Shown here one piece after another: positions 1 through 7,431 of a DNA stretch of 61,417 nt; the stretch's first letter is position 1; every line of letters begins with the position of its first letter. Origin of the DNA: JBJXDT01 sp046153505 (GTDB lineage: Bacteria > Pseudomonadota > Gammaproteobacteria > Burkholderiales > Methylophilaceae); the NCBI GenBank assembly GCA_046153505.1, contig JBJXDT010000035.1:1-61417 (forward strand). Direction: 5' to 3'. Under the pieces are notes generated by a model. The model made no database searches. It worked only from the letters and a program-made list of their open reading frames with translations, and was not told the DNA's origin. Made by a program: the position numbers and the translations under genes.

Positions 1-177
1 ATCTTCCAGAACGAAGAGAAAGCAAAACGAGCAGCTGAACTCGTCATCGCCAACAAAGAACTCATCTTCCAGAACGAAGAGAAAGCAAAACGAGCAGCTG
101 AACTCGTCATCGCCAACAAAGAACTCATCTTCCAGAACGAAGAGAAAGCAAAACGAGCAGCTGAACTCGTCATCGCC
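1..177 (+). repeat. 63-bp perfect tandem repeat, about 2.8 copies
   Basis: Units at 1-63, 64-126 and 127-177 are identical base for base; the third diverges at 178. Each unit encodes 21 residues (three heptads) in the frame of the HD-GYP protein. Further copies may lie before base 1. Confidence 0.97.
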
Positions 178-795
178 AAGCTGAAAGTTGTACATAATGA
201 AAAATTACATATCTTATTAATGGAGACAATTGACTTAGTAAGAAAGTTGGTCGAGCTACGAGACCCTTACACATCGGGTCATGAAAAGCGTGTTGGAGAT
301 TTAGCAAAAGCAATTGGAACAGGAATGGGATTTGATGCTAACCATCAAGAGGCGCTAATGATTGCTGGCTATTTGCATGATTTGGGCAAAATTGCCGTTC
401 CTGTGGAAATTCTGGTTAAGCCTGGAAAATTATCAAAACAAGAGTTTGAGTTGATAAAAAATCATGTTCTTGCTGGCTACAACCTGCTCAAGGATATAAC
501 TTTCCCTTGGAAAATTGCGAGAACTGTCCTAGAGCATCATGAACGTTTAGATGGCAGCGGTTATCCTAACGGGATTAAGGCTGAAGAAATTTCAATAGAT
601 GGGAGAATTTTAGCTGTGGCTGATGTCGTTGAAGCAATGTCATCCTTTCGGCCCTATCGAGCAACGCTAGGCATTGAAAGAGCATTAACTGAAATCGAGC
701 GTGGTCGAGGCAGTCTTTATGACGAAAACGTAGTGGATGTCTGTTTAAAGCTATTCCATGAGGAGGGTTACGAGCTAAACTCAAGCTTACTTTAA
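1..795 (+). CDS. HD-GYP domain c-di-GMP phosphodiesterase, 5' end cut by the window
   Basis: The frame is open from base 1, so the ATG at 220 is internal and the true start lies outside the window. The first ~60 visible residues are three 21-residue, heptad-like repeats (start IFQNEEKAK, end VIANKEL) that should form a coiled-coil linker. The rest is an HD-GYP domain: HDLGK at about residues 126-130 and HHERLDGSGYP at about 179-189, so metal-binding and GYP signatures are intact and hydrolysis of cyclic di-GMP is likely. Repeats of this kind are known from proteobacterial signalling proteins, where they follow PAS or sensor domains; such a domain probably sits upstream, which is inference. 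Confidence 0.9.
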   Translation: MFQNEEKAKRAAELVIANKELIFQNEEKAKRAAELVIANKELIFQNEEKAKRAAELVIAKLKVVHNEKLHILLMETIDLVRKLVELRDPYTSGHEKRVGDLAKAIGTGMGFDANHQEALMIAGYLHDLGKIAVPVEILVKPGKLSKQEFELIKNHVLAGYNLLKDITFPWKIARTVLEHHERLDGSGYPNGIKAEEISIDGRILAVADVVEAMSSFRPYRATLGIERALTEIERGRGSLYDENVVDVCLKLFHEEGYELNSSLL

Positions 796-924
796 GCTGC
801 ATTGACATTCAACATATCTAATGCATCAAGGGCTCCACAGGGTCGATAAATCTAGGTGAATAAATCTCGAAGTTCGGCCAATAGTTGCCTTACATTAAAA
901 CTAAGCTCAATTTTTATTGCATTA

Positions 925-950
925 TTTCTATATATATGGAAATATAGAAA
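925..950. promoter_or_regulatory. Inverted repeat, probable ArsR operator
   Basis: TTTCTATAT (925-933) and ATATAGAAA (942-950) are perfect 9-bp arms around an 8-bp spacer. The dyad ends two bases before the ATG at 953. That is a usual place for an autoregulatory SmtB/ArsR operator and argues against the TTG at 917 as start. Binding is inferred. Confidence 0.55.
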
Positions 951-952
951 CT

Positions 953-1294
953 ATGAATATTAAATCAGCAGTATTTCAACTTTCATCTATCGCACAAGAA
1001 GCTCGTCTAGAAATATTTAAATTACTTGTTCAAGTTGGAGCGGATGGCCTCCCTGCGGGTAAGATTGGTGAGACACTTAAAATTCCCTTGAGTACATTGT
1101 CTTTTCATCTCAAAGAACTAAGTCATGCAGGTTTAATTAATTCAAGGCAAGAAAGCCGTTTTATATATTACTCAGCAAATTATTCAGCAATGAATGGATT
1201 GCTTACTTACCTCACAGATAATTGCTGTGGAGGAAAAAGAGTGTGCAGCTCTGACTTAACCTGTGCAACCAATCCAGAGGAATTAGAAATATGA
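953..1294 (+). CDS. arsR: Arsenic-responsive repressor ArsR, C-terminal cysteine type
   Basis: This 113-residue winged-helix protein of the SmtB/ArsR family should repress its operon until it binds As(III). The recognition helix region (LSTLSFHLKELSHAGLI) is clear. The ELCVCDL metal site of the E. coli type is absent. Instead a cluster sits at the C-terminus: Cys91, Cys92, Cys98 and Cys104, with the Cys-Cys-x5-Cys spacing of the Acidithiobacillus ferrooxidans-type ArsR. I chose the ATG at 953 because the TTG at 917 would place the operator-like dyad inside the gene. Its stop overlaps the start of arsI (ATGA), so translation is coupled. Confidence 0.88.
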   Translation: MNIKSAVFQLSSIAQEARLEIFKLLVQVGADGLPAGKIGETLKIPLSTLSFHLKELSHAGLINSRQESRFIYYSANYSAMNGLLTYLTDNCCGGKRVCSSDLTCATNPEELEI

Positions 1295-1755
1295 AAAAAA
1301 TGCATTTGCACGTCTCAGTCAATGATTTAAATAAAAGCATCAGTTTTTATAATAGTTTATTCGGCGCATCGCCAACGGTCTTAAAAGCAGATTATGCAAA
1401 ATGGATGCTAGATGACCCCTTAGTTAATTTTGCGATTAGTCAACGTGGGGCAGCAGCAGGCTTAGACCACATAGGGATTCAAGTTGAAAATGATAATGAA
1501 TTAAGTGAAATTAAGGAACGACTTGAAAAAGCAGAATTGAATTTACTGACTCAAGAAGGCACAACCTGTTGTTATGCAAAATCAGATAAACATTGGGTAC
1601 AAGACCCATCAGGCATTGCATGGGAAACGTATAGAACACTTGAAAGCGCACCGACATTCAACGATAGCCAAGAAGTGACTCCGAACAGCTCAGCTTGTTG
1701 CGCCCCAGCATCTGAAAGCATTCAATTCATTTCAAGAAAAGCAAAAACTTGCTAA
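1291..1755 (+). CDS. arsI: ArsI/CadI family glyoxalase-fold C-As lyase
   Basis: A 154-residue vicinal-oxygen-chelate protein of the ArsI/CadI family. Characterised ArsI enzymes use Fe(II) and O2 to cleave the methyl group from trivalent methylarsenicals. The metal ligands of that family can be placed here at His5, His60 and Glu112, and the vicinal cysteine pair that binds the substrate arsenic at Cys93-Cys94 (TTCCYAKSD). A flexible tail carries a second pair (ACCAPA) and a final Cys. It overlaps arsR by four bases. Cadmium response (CadI) is an alternative role, but the intact ligand set and ars context favour ArsI. Confidence 0.85.
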   Translation: MKKMHLHVSVNDLNKSISFYNSLFGASPTVLKADYAKWMLDDPLVNFAISQRGAAAGLDHIGIQVENDNELSEIKERLEKAELNLLTQEGTTCCYAKSDKHWVQDPSGIAWETYRTLESAPTFNDSQEVTPNSSACCAPASESIQFISRKAKTC

Positions 1756-1794
1756 CAAAATTCAACCAATTTGAAATATTTAGAGGGGTAAATC

Positions 1795-2295
1795 ATGTCT
1801 GACAAAGTGTATAACGTACTTTTTCTTTGTACAGGCAACTCAGCGCGTAGCATCATGGCAGAGAAGCTATTGGAGCATTGGGGTAAAGGGAAATTTAAAG
1901 CGTATAGCGCAGGAAGTCATCCAACTGGAAAAGTAAATCCATTTGCTCTCCTAACACTTAAAACTTATGGACTTTCAACAAAAGGACTGAGAAGCAAAAG
2001 TTGGGATGAGTTTGCTGTTGAAGGTGCGCCACATTTAGATTTTGTATTTACGGTTTGTGACAATGCCGCTGGTGAAGTCTGCCCATACTGGCCTGGTCAG
2101 CCGATGACAGCGCACTGGGGAGTCGAAGATCCTGCCGCTGTAGAAGGAACAGATGCAGTAAAGCTTGAAGCATTTAGAACGGTTTCAAAAGTCTTAGAAA
2201 ACCGTATTAAGATTTTTACTGCACTGCCATTTGATAAAATTGACAAGATGAAAATTCAACAAGAAATTGATAGTATAGGAAAAGTCAAAAAATAA
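1795..2295 (+). CDS. arsC: Arsenate reductase ArsC, low-molecular-weight phosphatase type
   Basis: This cytoplasmic enzyme reduces arsenate to arsenite. The P-loop CTGNSAR starts at Cys12, giving the CX5R signature of the LMW-phosphatase-related ArsC fold. Further cysteines at 88 and 96 (VCDNAAGEVCP) are placed for relay of the disulfide. The 166-residue length includes a C-terminal extension beyond the ~140-residue core. A strong ribosome site (AGGGG) precedes the ATG. It lies 39 bp behind arsI and is probably in the same operon. Arsenite export is expected to follow, yet no arsB or acr3 is visible nearby. Confidence 0.9.
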   Translation: MSDKVYNVLFLCTGNSARSIMAEKLLEHWGKGKFKAYSAGSHPTGKVNPFALLTLKTYGLSTKGLRSKSWDEFAVEGAPHLDFVFTVCDNAAGEVCPYWPGQPMTAHWGVEDPAAVEGTDAVKLEAFRTVSKVLENRIKIFTALPFDKIDKMKIQQEIDSIGKVKK

Positions 2296-2444
2296 CTGAT
2301 TTTCTTGACCCTAAAAAGTTCTAAGAGCATTGTCTGCATTGGATCGAAATTTCAAACTCCCTATGCATGCAAAATAAAAAACAATTAATGCAAACGCTTT
2401 AAAATAAGCGCAAACTATTGGTCCCTATTTTCTAGGAGATCATC

Positions 2445-3065
2445 ATGGAAACATTAACTTCACATCATCATGAACCATGGAATAAAGGCAAAATAATCGG
2501 TCAAAAGGCACCACTTAAGCTAAAAGAAATTTGGGCTATTCGCGTTCGGTTAGAATTGTCCAAGCGTACAAGAGATCTTGCACTATTTAATCTGGCAATT
2601 GATAGTAAGCTCCGCGCTTGCGATTTAGTAAAGCTAAAAGTAAGAGACATTTGCCATGGTGATAGAGTTAGTTCAAGAGCTATCGTCATGCAGCAGAAAA
2701 CAGGGCGTCCAGTTCAATTTGAAATTACTGAGCAAACACGCAAGTCCATTTCTGATTGGCTTAAGTTAGCAGACCTTAAATCAGAAAACTTCCTATTTCC
2801 TAGTAGAATTCACGATTCATTGCATCTATCAACTAGACAATATGCACGCATAGTCAATGATTGGGTTGAAGAGATAGGACTGGATCCATCTGAATATGGA
2901 ACGCATACCATGCGCAGAACCAAGCCAACTCTAATTTACAGACGCACCAAGAACTTAAGGGCCGTGCAATTGTTGTTAGGACACACTAAACTTGAGAGTA
3001 CCGTTCGTTACCTTGGAATTGAAGTGGATGATGCCTTGGAGTTAGCAGAGCAAACGGAGGTTTGA
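2445..3065 (+). CDS. Short tyrosine recombinase/integrase
   Basis: A 206-residue protein of the phage integrase catalytic family. Visible active-site residues are Arg57 (KLRACDL), Lys85 (QQKTGRP), His154-x-x-Arg157 (HTMRRT), His180 (LGHT) and Tyr189 (RYLG), so the catalytic set looks complete. It lacks most of the usual N-terminal arm and core-binding domains, so the protein is about half the usual integrase length. A good ribosome site (AGGAG) supports the start. It sits directly behind the arsenic genes and may mark a mobile segment, although I could not find convincing attachment repeats. Confidence 0.85.
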   Translation: METLTSHHHEPWNKGKIIGQKAPLKLKEIWAIRVRLELSKRTRDLALFNLAIDSKLRACDLVKLKVRDICHGDRVSSRAIVMQQKTGRPVQFEITEQTRKSISDWLKLADLKSENFLFPSRIHDSLHLSTRQYARIVNDWVEEIGLDPSEYGTHTMRRTKPTLIYRRTKNLRAVQLLLGHTKLESTVRYLGIEVDDALELAEQTEV

Positions 3066-3127
3066 TATGATTTATGCGCGATGAGTGCAAACTAGTCGCG
3101 CTTAATTTATCCTCTGTAAAATAAGCT

Positions 3128-3259
3128 CTAATGATTGATCCAATCAATCACCTTAAGGCCTGAAATACGGTTAAATTTTTTAGTATTATTTGTAATTAGT
3201 GTTAGATTCAAGCTTAAGGCATGCGCGCCAATAATATTATCTAAGGCAACTATTGGCAT
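3128..3259 (-). pseudogene. C-terminal remnant of a VapC-type PIN toxin
   Basis: The minus strand reads 43 codons that match the end of a VapC toxin: DNIIGAHALSLNLTLITNN, then FNRISGLKVIDWIN and a stop. The NIIGAHAL helix and TLITNN strand are typical of the last third of the PIN domain. The N-terminal ~90 residues are missing: the frame closes at a TAA (3275-3277) inside the end of the merR gene, so the toxin gene seems cut by a junction there. No VapB antitoxin is visible. Confidence 0.75.
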
Positions 3260-3267
3260 TTTATAAG

Positions 3268-3690
3268 TTATTCCTTATGTCTTTGCTTTAATTGACTAGG
3301 CTGCCTAATTCGATTTTTACCTGCAATACTGAGAAGGCGAAGAAACTTTGGACATTCAAAATGATTAGGTGCTTTGCAAACGGCTGCATGCATTAGCCCA
3401 TCACGCATAGAAGTCAGTTCTCTAATTTTTCTGTCCAATTCACTAGCTTTTGCTAAAAGAAGGTCAGTATTAATAACAGGACCATCTTGAGTAAACATTT
3501 CATAGATTTCCTCTAAAGAAAATCCAGCCTTTCGACCCAATGAAATAAACGCCAGTCGTTCTATAACATTAGCGCTGAACAAGCGACGCAACCCGTTCCG
3601 ACCATAGGATTTGATTAGACCTTTTTCTTCATAATATCTTAACGTTGAAGCCGGTAAGCCTGATGCCTTTGCAACCACACCTATATCCAT
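3268..3690 (-). CDS. MerR family transcriptional regulator
   Basis: A 140-residue MerR-type activator. The N-terminal winged helix (IGVVAKASGLPASTLRYYEEKGL) and following second wing are clear, then a coiled-coil dimer helix around residues 80-100. Two cysteines near the C-terminus (VCKAPNHFEC) could bind an effector. It is divergent from the TSUP permease at 3829, and the shared intergenic region holds a MerR-class promoter (19-bp spacer). The likely model is that it senses the compound the permease exports. Its 3' end abuts a vapC remnant, a sign of past rearrangement. Confidence 0.85.
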   Translation of the reverse strand: MDIGVVAKASGLPASTLRYYEEKGLIKSYGRNGLRRLFSANVIERLAFISLGRKAGFSLEEIYEMFTQDGPVINTDLLLAKASELDRKIRELTSMRDGLMHAAVCKAPNHFECPKFLRLLSIAGKNRIRQPSQLKQRHKE

Positions 3691-3713
3691 ATTTTGTCCA
3701 ATTCAAATTATAT

Positions 3714-3744
3714 TTGACTTCAAGTTGACTTGAACATCTATCCT
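3714..3744 (+). promoter_or_regulatory. MerR-type promoter with 19-bp spacer and dyad operator
   Basis: The -35 TTGACT (3714-3719) and -10 TATCCT (3739-3744) are separated by 19 bp, the over-long spacing typical of MerR-activated promoters. Across the -35 edge and spacer lies a perfect dyad TTCAAGT-TG-ACTTGAA (3719-3734). It points toward the permease gene. Confidence 0.75.
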
Positions 3745-3828
3745 ACTATTAATGCGCTACTTAATACATCAAATTTACGATTAAGTCAGTTGCATATTAT
3801 TGATATTTAATGAGTTTAAGGAGTATGT

Positions 3829-4632
3829 ATGCTTAATATTGAATGGATTATGTTATATCTTGCTTTAGGTGCTTTCGTAGGATTTATGTCTGGACTGCTA
3901 GGAGTTGGCGGCGGTGGCTTACTTGTTCCGCTATTAGCATCAATTTTTATTTATCAAGGAATGGGTTTAGAAAACGTTGTCCATATGGCGTTGGCGACTT
4001 CATTAGCCTGCATGATTTTTTCTTCTGCATCAAGCCTTCGGGCTCATGCCTCTAGAGGTACAGTTTTGTGGGATGTTGTTAAGGGAATGACACCTGGAAT
4101 TATGATTGGAGCTTTTATGGCAACTCAAATCGCTAGTCATATTAATTCATCCTATATCGCAATATTCTTTGCCTTATTCATGGCACTTGTCGCTTTGCAA
4201 ACATTTCTAAAGTGGCAACCAAAACCAAGTCTTAAACCAAGAACACTAATTGGATTGATTGTTTCTGGATTAGGCATTGGTTCTGTATCGTCATTAGCAG
4301 CGGTAGGGGGTGGCTTTCTTACGGTCGTGTATCTAGGTTATAAGAATATAGATATAAAAAGAGCTATTGGCACTTCAGCTGCAATCGGATTTCCTATTGC
4401 CATAACGGGCACTATTGGTTATATGATTAATGGCTGGGCTTCTACTATGGATAAACCTCTTACTTTAGGGTTTATTTATATTCCATCATTTTTTGCAATA
4501 TCTATTTCTAGCGCTATTTCAGCTCCATATGGAGCGCGTTGTTCACATAATATGCCTGAAGCTAACTTGAAGAAGATATTTGCAATCATCTGTTTGGCGT
4601 TAAGTATAAAAATGTTAGTCTCATTTTGGTAG
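3829..4632 (+). CDS. TSUP family permease (TauE/SafE, sulfite exporter family)
   Basis: A 267-residue inner-membrane protein with about eight hydrophobic helices and the two internal glycine-rich repeats of the TSUP family (GLLGVGGGGLLVPLL near residues 23-37, SLAAVGGGFLTVVY near 152-165). Members move sulfite, sulfonates, thiosulfate and related anions; the substrate here cannot be read from sequence. The ribosome site is AAGGAG. Control by the divergent MerR regulator is strongly suggested by the promoter between them. Confidence 0.85.
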   Translation: MLNIEWIMLYLALGAFVGFMSGLLGVGGGGLLVPLLASIFIYQGMGLENVVHMALATSLACMIFSSASSLRAHASRGTVLWDVVKGMTPGIMIGAFMATQIASHINSSYIAIFFALFMALVALQTFLKWQPKPSLKPRTLIGLIVSGLGIGSVSSLAAVGGGFLTVVYLGYKNIDIKRAIGTSAAIGFPIAITGTIGYMINGWASTMDKPLTLGFIYIPSFFAISISSAISAPYGARCSHNMPEANLKKIFAIICLALSIKMLVSFW

Positions 4633-4789
4633 TTCCTAACATATTGATATTGTTAGATATCTGTCTTAGACCAAGAATGAAACATATCTGCTTTTTTGGT
4701 TGTGCTTAGCATGTCAATCCATCCATCTTTCATTGATTGGGTCATCTAAATATCAACTGGACGCAATTTTCACTTTAAAAGGTATCACT

Positions 4790-5203
4790 ATGAAAAAAAT
4801 AATTTCAATAATTACAGCTTCAATGCTTTGCTCTTGTGGCTTTATGACGCCTGTTAATCAATATGCAGGTGACCGACAAGACGTAAAAGCGATTGCGGTT
4901 ATCCAAAGTTACGTGGAAAATCCATTAGCAGATGAATATCATGCAACTATTACTAGTTATACAAAAACTGAATCCTCTGGCGTCAAAGAGACAAAAAAAT
5001 TCGGGTTGCCAGGTTTTACAGACTACGCTAGTAAAATTTATGTCCTGCCAGGAGAGTTTGAAGTTAATATTTATTGTTTTAAAGGGTTTACGAGCTACAG
5101 ACCAAAGGTAAAGTTGGCTTTACAAGCAGGTCAAACTTACCTGCTAAATTGTGATGTCCTTCAAGGGCAAGCTTTTATCAAAGTTCAAGTTAACCCTACC
5201 TAG
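4790..5203 (+). CDS. Small lipoprotein, unknown function
   Basis: I do not recognise this 137-residue protein. The ATG at 4790 gives a classical lipoprotein signal (MKKIISIITASMLCSCG), with the lipobox LCSC and the lipidated Cys at residue 16; an upstream start at 4700 would bury this signal. The mature part is mostly beta-strand-like, with a pair of cysteines near the C-terminal half (IYCFKGF, LLNCDV). It stands alone between the permease and a membrane protein of unknown function. Confidence 0.7.
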   Translation: MKKIISIITASMLCSCGFMTPVNQYAGDRQDVKAIAVIQSYVENPLADEYHATITSYTKTESSGVKETKKFGLPGFTDYASKIYVLPGEFEVNIYCFKGFTSYRPKVKLALQAGQTYLLNCDVLQGQAFIKVQVNPT

Positions 5204-5412
5204 TAGATTTCTTTAGAAAAAATAAATTAGATTTTGCAGAATGTCTGCAATGGGTTGGAAGCGCTTATCTGATAAGCCTGCATTAGTCTTTGTGAATTTA
5301 TTCATACTAATTACAGAAATAATCCATTAAGTGTTTTTAAACTTGCACATACTATTAATTAAAAGGATGATAGTCGCATGAAAATCTTTTTTTACATTTT
5401 TGTTAGGATGTT

Positions 5413-5955
5413 TTGGAACCGCTTGTATTCATTCTTGCTGGAATAGCATTTGCTTTTTATGGTAGCTACTGGACTGGATCACGCTTTCCAACTCTGGGAT
5501 CAACAATTGGCCTACTGTTTCTATGCTGTTCTATTATGATTGTCCATCTTGATTTAGGATCAGCAACACTTGGAGATGGTGCCACATCAAGTTCGGCAGC
5601 GTTTCTAGGCATACTATGGATTCTTGAATTCATAAGTATCCTGCTAGCTGCTACACTATTTATTGCTGGATGGATAAGTCATGACCATGCTATTTCTAAG
5701 TTTTTTTTCGTATGTTTGTTTGTACCAACTTTAGTCTACGCTTTATTTTCAGCAATGCCGAAGAAAAATATAAATACTAAAGCAACTCAACAGATTGGGC
5801 CTGTTCAAATTCAACAGGGTTCGAAAAATGATGGGTATATTTGGGCCATTGATAGTCAGTTCATCTCGGATAAGGAATGCAAAAATGGTTCTCCAGAGTT
5901 TCTGGCTGGGTGCAGGCAGGGTGTAACTAAGAATCAAGCACGGGATGCAAATTAA
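5413..5955 (+). CDS. Hypothetical membrane protein with polar C-terminal tail
   Basis: A 180-residue protein with four likely membrane helices in the first ~115 residues, then a soluble tail with two cysteines (KECKNGSPEFLAGC). The only in-frame start is a TTG at 5413 with AGGA four bases upstream. A 22-codon reading frame with an ATG at 5379 overlaps the start in another phase, so a leader peptide or a frameshift near the N-terminus is possible. I recognise no family. Confidence 0.5.
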   Translation: MEPLVFILAGIAFAFYGSYWTGSRFPTLGSTIGLLFLCCSIMIVHLDLGSATLGDGATSSSAAFLGILWILEFISILLAATLFIAGWISHDHAISKFFFVCLFVPTLVYALFSAMPKKNINTKATQQIGPVQIQQGSKNDGYIWAIDSQFISDKECKNGSPEFLAGCRQGVTKNQARDAN

Positions 5956-6006
5956 GCATACTTATGGGCTTGTATTCTAATCTGGTCAAATCTACCTAAC
6001 TATTGT

Positions 6007-6258
6007 TTGTCGCCTAAGTACGAGTATATGCCTGTCCAAAGCTGGAAAGGCTCAGGAACCTGCACTAGAAACTTTAAAAGTGGCGACAAGTTAACCAAAT
6101 CATTTGAGGAGGGTTCACACCCTAAGTTTAACACTTACACTGTCACTGGCGGCACCGGCAAATACCAAGGTGCCAAAGGTAGCGGCACATATTCGTGCGA
6201 TAGCCCGAACGACACCCTTTGTGGCGGCAGATTCAAAGACAAGATTCAACTGCACTAA
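6007..6258 (+). pseudogene. Probable C-terminal fragment of a secreted beta-barrel-like protein
   Basis: The frame encodes 83 residues containing TYTVTGGTGKYQGAKGSGTY and a cysteine pair near the end. That glycine-rich pattern is typical of the last strands of small secreted beta-barrel proteins. There is no signal peptide, no good ribosome site and only a TTG start, so this is probably the surviving 3' end of a longer gene. The upstream reading frame up to the previous stop shows nothing related. Confidence 0.5.
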
Positions 6259-6364
6259 GCTCACAAAAATTGTTAAAATCAAACGCTGACTGTAAATAAT
6301 TGTGGAAAGGCTACGATTATTCACAGCCCTGCAAGCGCAATAACCATGCGCTTTTCGAAGGAGT

Positions 6365-7003
6365 TTAATTCTCGTGCGATTCTTTAATCGTCATCGCGCC
6401 TGTTTGGCTCACCATATATTCAACAGCGTTTTTCATTTCTGTATCACTTAGGTTGGGCAGCCCGCCACGTGATTGCATTAAGTTATGGCCTTTGATGGAT
6501 GACTGCACTAAGCTTGCTATACCGTTGGATAGTCTTGGTTTCCATGCGACCATGTCGCCAATTTTTGGCGCGCCATTTTTGCCAGCAACGTGGCATTGTT
6601 GGCAACGCTCTTGCACCACCATTGCGCCAGAAAGTGCTTTGCCCGAATTTAAAGGTTTATTGGGTTCTAAGCCTTGGCCATTGGTGGCCATAAATACAAC
6701 TGCCCTGCTCATTTCTAAATCAGTCAATTCACTTTGTCCGCCGTGCGCGGGCATATGGCGTAAGCCTGTAATGGCATGATTCACAAGTTGGTCTATGCCT
6801 TTAGAGGCGCGCTTACGCCATTCTGCTTGATCACCAATTTTAGGCGCGCCAAGTTTGCCAGTTTCGTGACAGTTGCTGCAAACCGAGCCAACAATCTCTT
6901 TACCCGTTCTTTCTGCAGCAAAAGAATTTAAACTTGTGGCAACAATGGCGGTAGTAAAAGATAAAATGCAAAACTGTTTAAACTGTTTTTTAAGCGAATG
7001 CAT
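6365..7003 (-). CDS. Diheme c-type cytochrome, exported
   Basis: A 212-residue periplasmic electron carrier with a Sec signal peptide of about 30 residues (ending near SFAA). Two tandem cytochrome c5-like modules each have a CXXCH heme site: CSNCH at 42-46 and CQQCH at 134-138. Likely axial methionines lie in HMPAHGG (Met84) and in LMQSRGG of the second module. The modules resemble each other (GAPKIGD in both), indicating internal duplication. It follows the DUF3149 small membrane protein by 55 bp on the same strand; the redox partner is unknown. Confidence 0.92.
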   Translation of the reverse strand: MHSLKKQFKQFCILSFTTAIVATSLNSFAAERTGKEIVGSVCSNCHETGKLGAPKIGDQAEWRKRASKGIDQLVNHAITGLRHMPAHGGQSELTDLEMSRAVVFMATNGQGLEPNKPLNSGKALSGAMVVQERCQQCHVAGKNGAPKIGDMVAWKPRLSNGIASLVQSSIKGHNLMQSRGGLPNLSDTEMKNAVEYMVSQTGAMTIKESHEN

Positions 7004-7058
7004 GTCTTGTGCCTTAAATTTATCTGGTTATAAATAGTTTAACCAGTTAGTTAGAACG

Positions 7059-7208
7059 TTATTTATCGGTTGGATGAGTGGGTTTTTTCAATTCACTTGC
7101 CTCGTTTTTTAAAAATAGCTGATAGAAAAACCCAAACATCAACAACATAAATATGATGGTGGCTAATGACAACAGGCCAGTGTAGGTAAAAAATAACTCG
7201 CGAAACAT
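7059..7208 (-). CDS. DUF3149 small membrane protein
   Basis: A 49-residue protein (starts MFRELFFTYTGLLSLA, ends THPTDK) preceded by a GAGG ribosome site. It has one membrane helix and the N-terminal FRELFFTxxGLLSL pattern of the DUF3149 family, whose role is unknown. It lies 55 bp upstream of the diheme cytochrome on the same strand, so the two may be cotranscribed and both act at the inner membrane or periplasm. Confidence 0.75.
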   Translation of the reverse strand: MFRELFFTYTGLLSLATIIFMLLMFGFFYQLFLKNEASELKKPTHPTDK

Positions 7209-7350
7209 GACAATACCTCTCGATTAGCCACCCTTATCGTAACTGTAGGCTTAAAATAGTCGTAAAGCTTTGATATGAATCAATGTCCACGCATTGAGTT
7301 AACGAAATATGTGCAGGCGTTGCAAAACATTAACCAATGTAGCTAGTTTA

Positions 7351-7376
7351 GGCGGATAACGCTTCGCTCACCCGCC
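7351..7376. repeat. GC-rich hairpin, dispersed-repeat type
   Basis: GGCGG (7351-7355) and CCGCC (7372-7376) flank a core containing AACGCTTCGCTCA. Strings like this recur between genes in many proteobacteria; only this copy is visible here. Confidence 0.4.
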
Positions 7377-7383
7377 CTACCAC

Positions 7384-7413
7384 GCAATATCCATTGGACT
7401 TACAGGGCAGGTG
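7384..7413 (+). repeat. Intergenic short repeat, copy 1 of 5
   Basis: Contains CAATATCCAT and TTACAGGGCAG, shared with the copy at 8562-8600. It lies just downstream (in minus orientation) of the EEP hydrolase stop. Confidence 0.6.
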
Positions 7414-7431
7414 TTTATTGCTAATTGTGGC

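Noticed and set aside
1..177. Tandem repeats as a CRISPR array
   Set aside because: The 63-bp units abut with no spacers, are in frame with the following gene and encode coiled-coil heptads.
2400..3130. Attachment-site repeats around the integrase
   Set aside because: Only an 8-bp match (GCAAACTA) occurs on both sides, too short to distinguish from chance.
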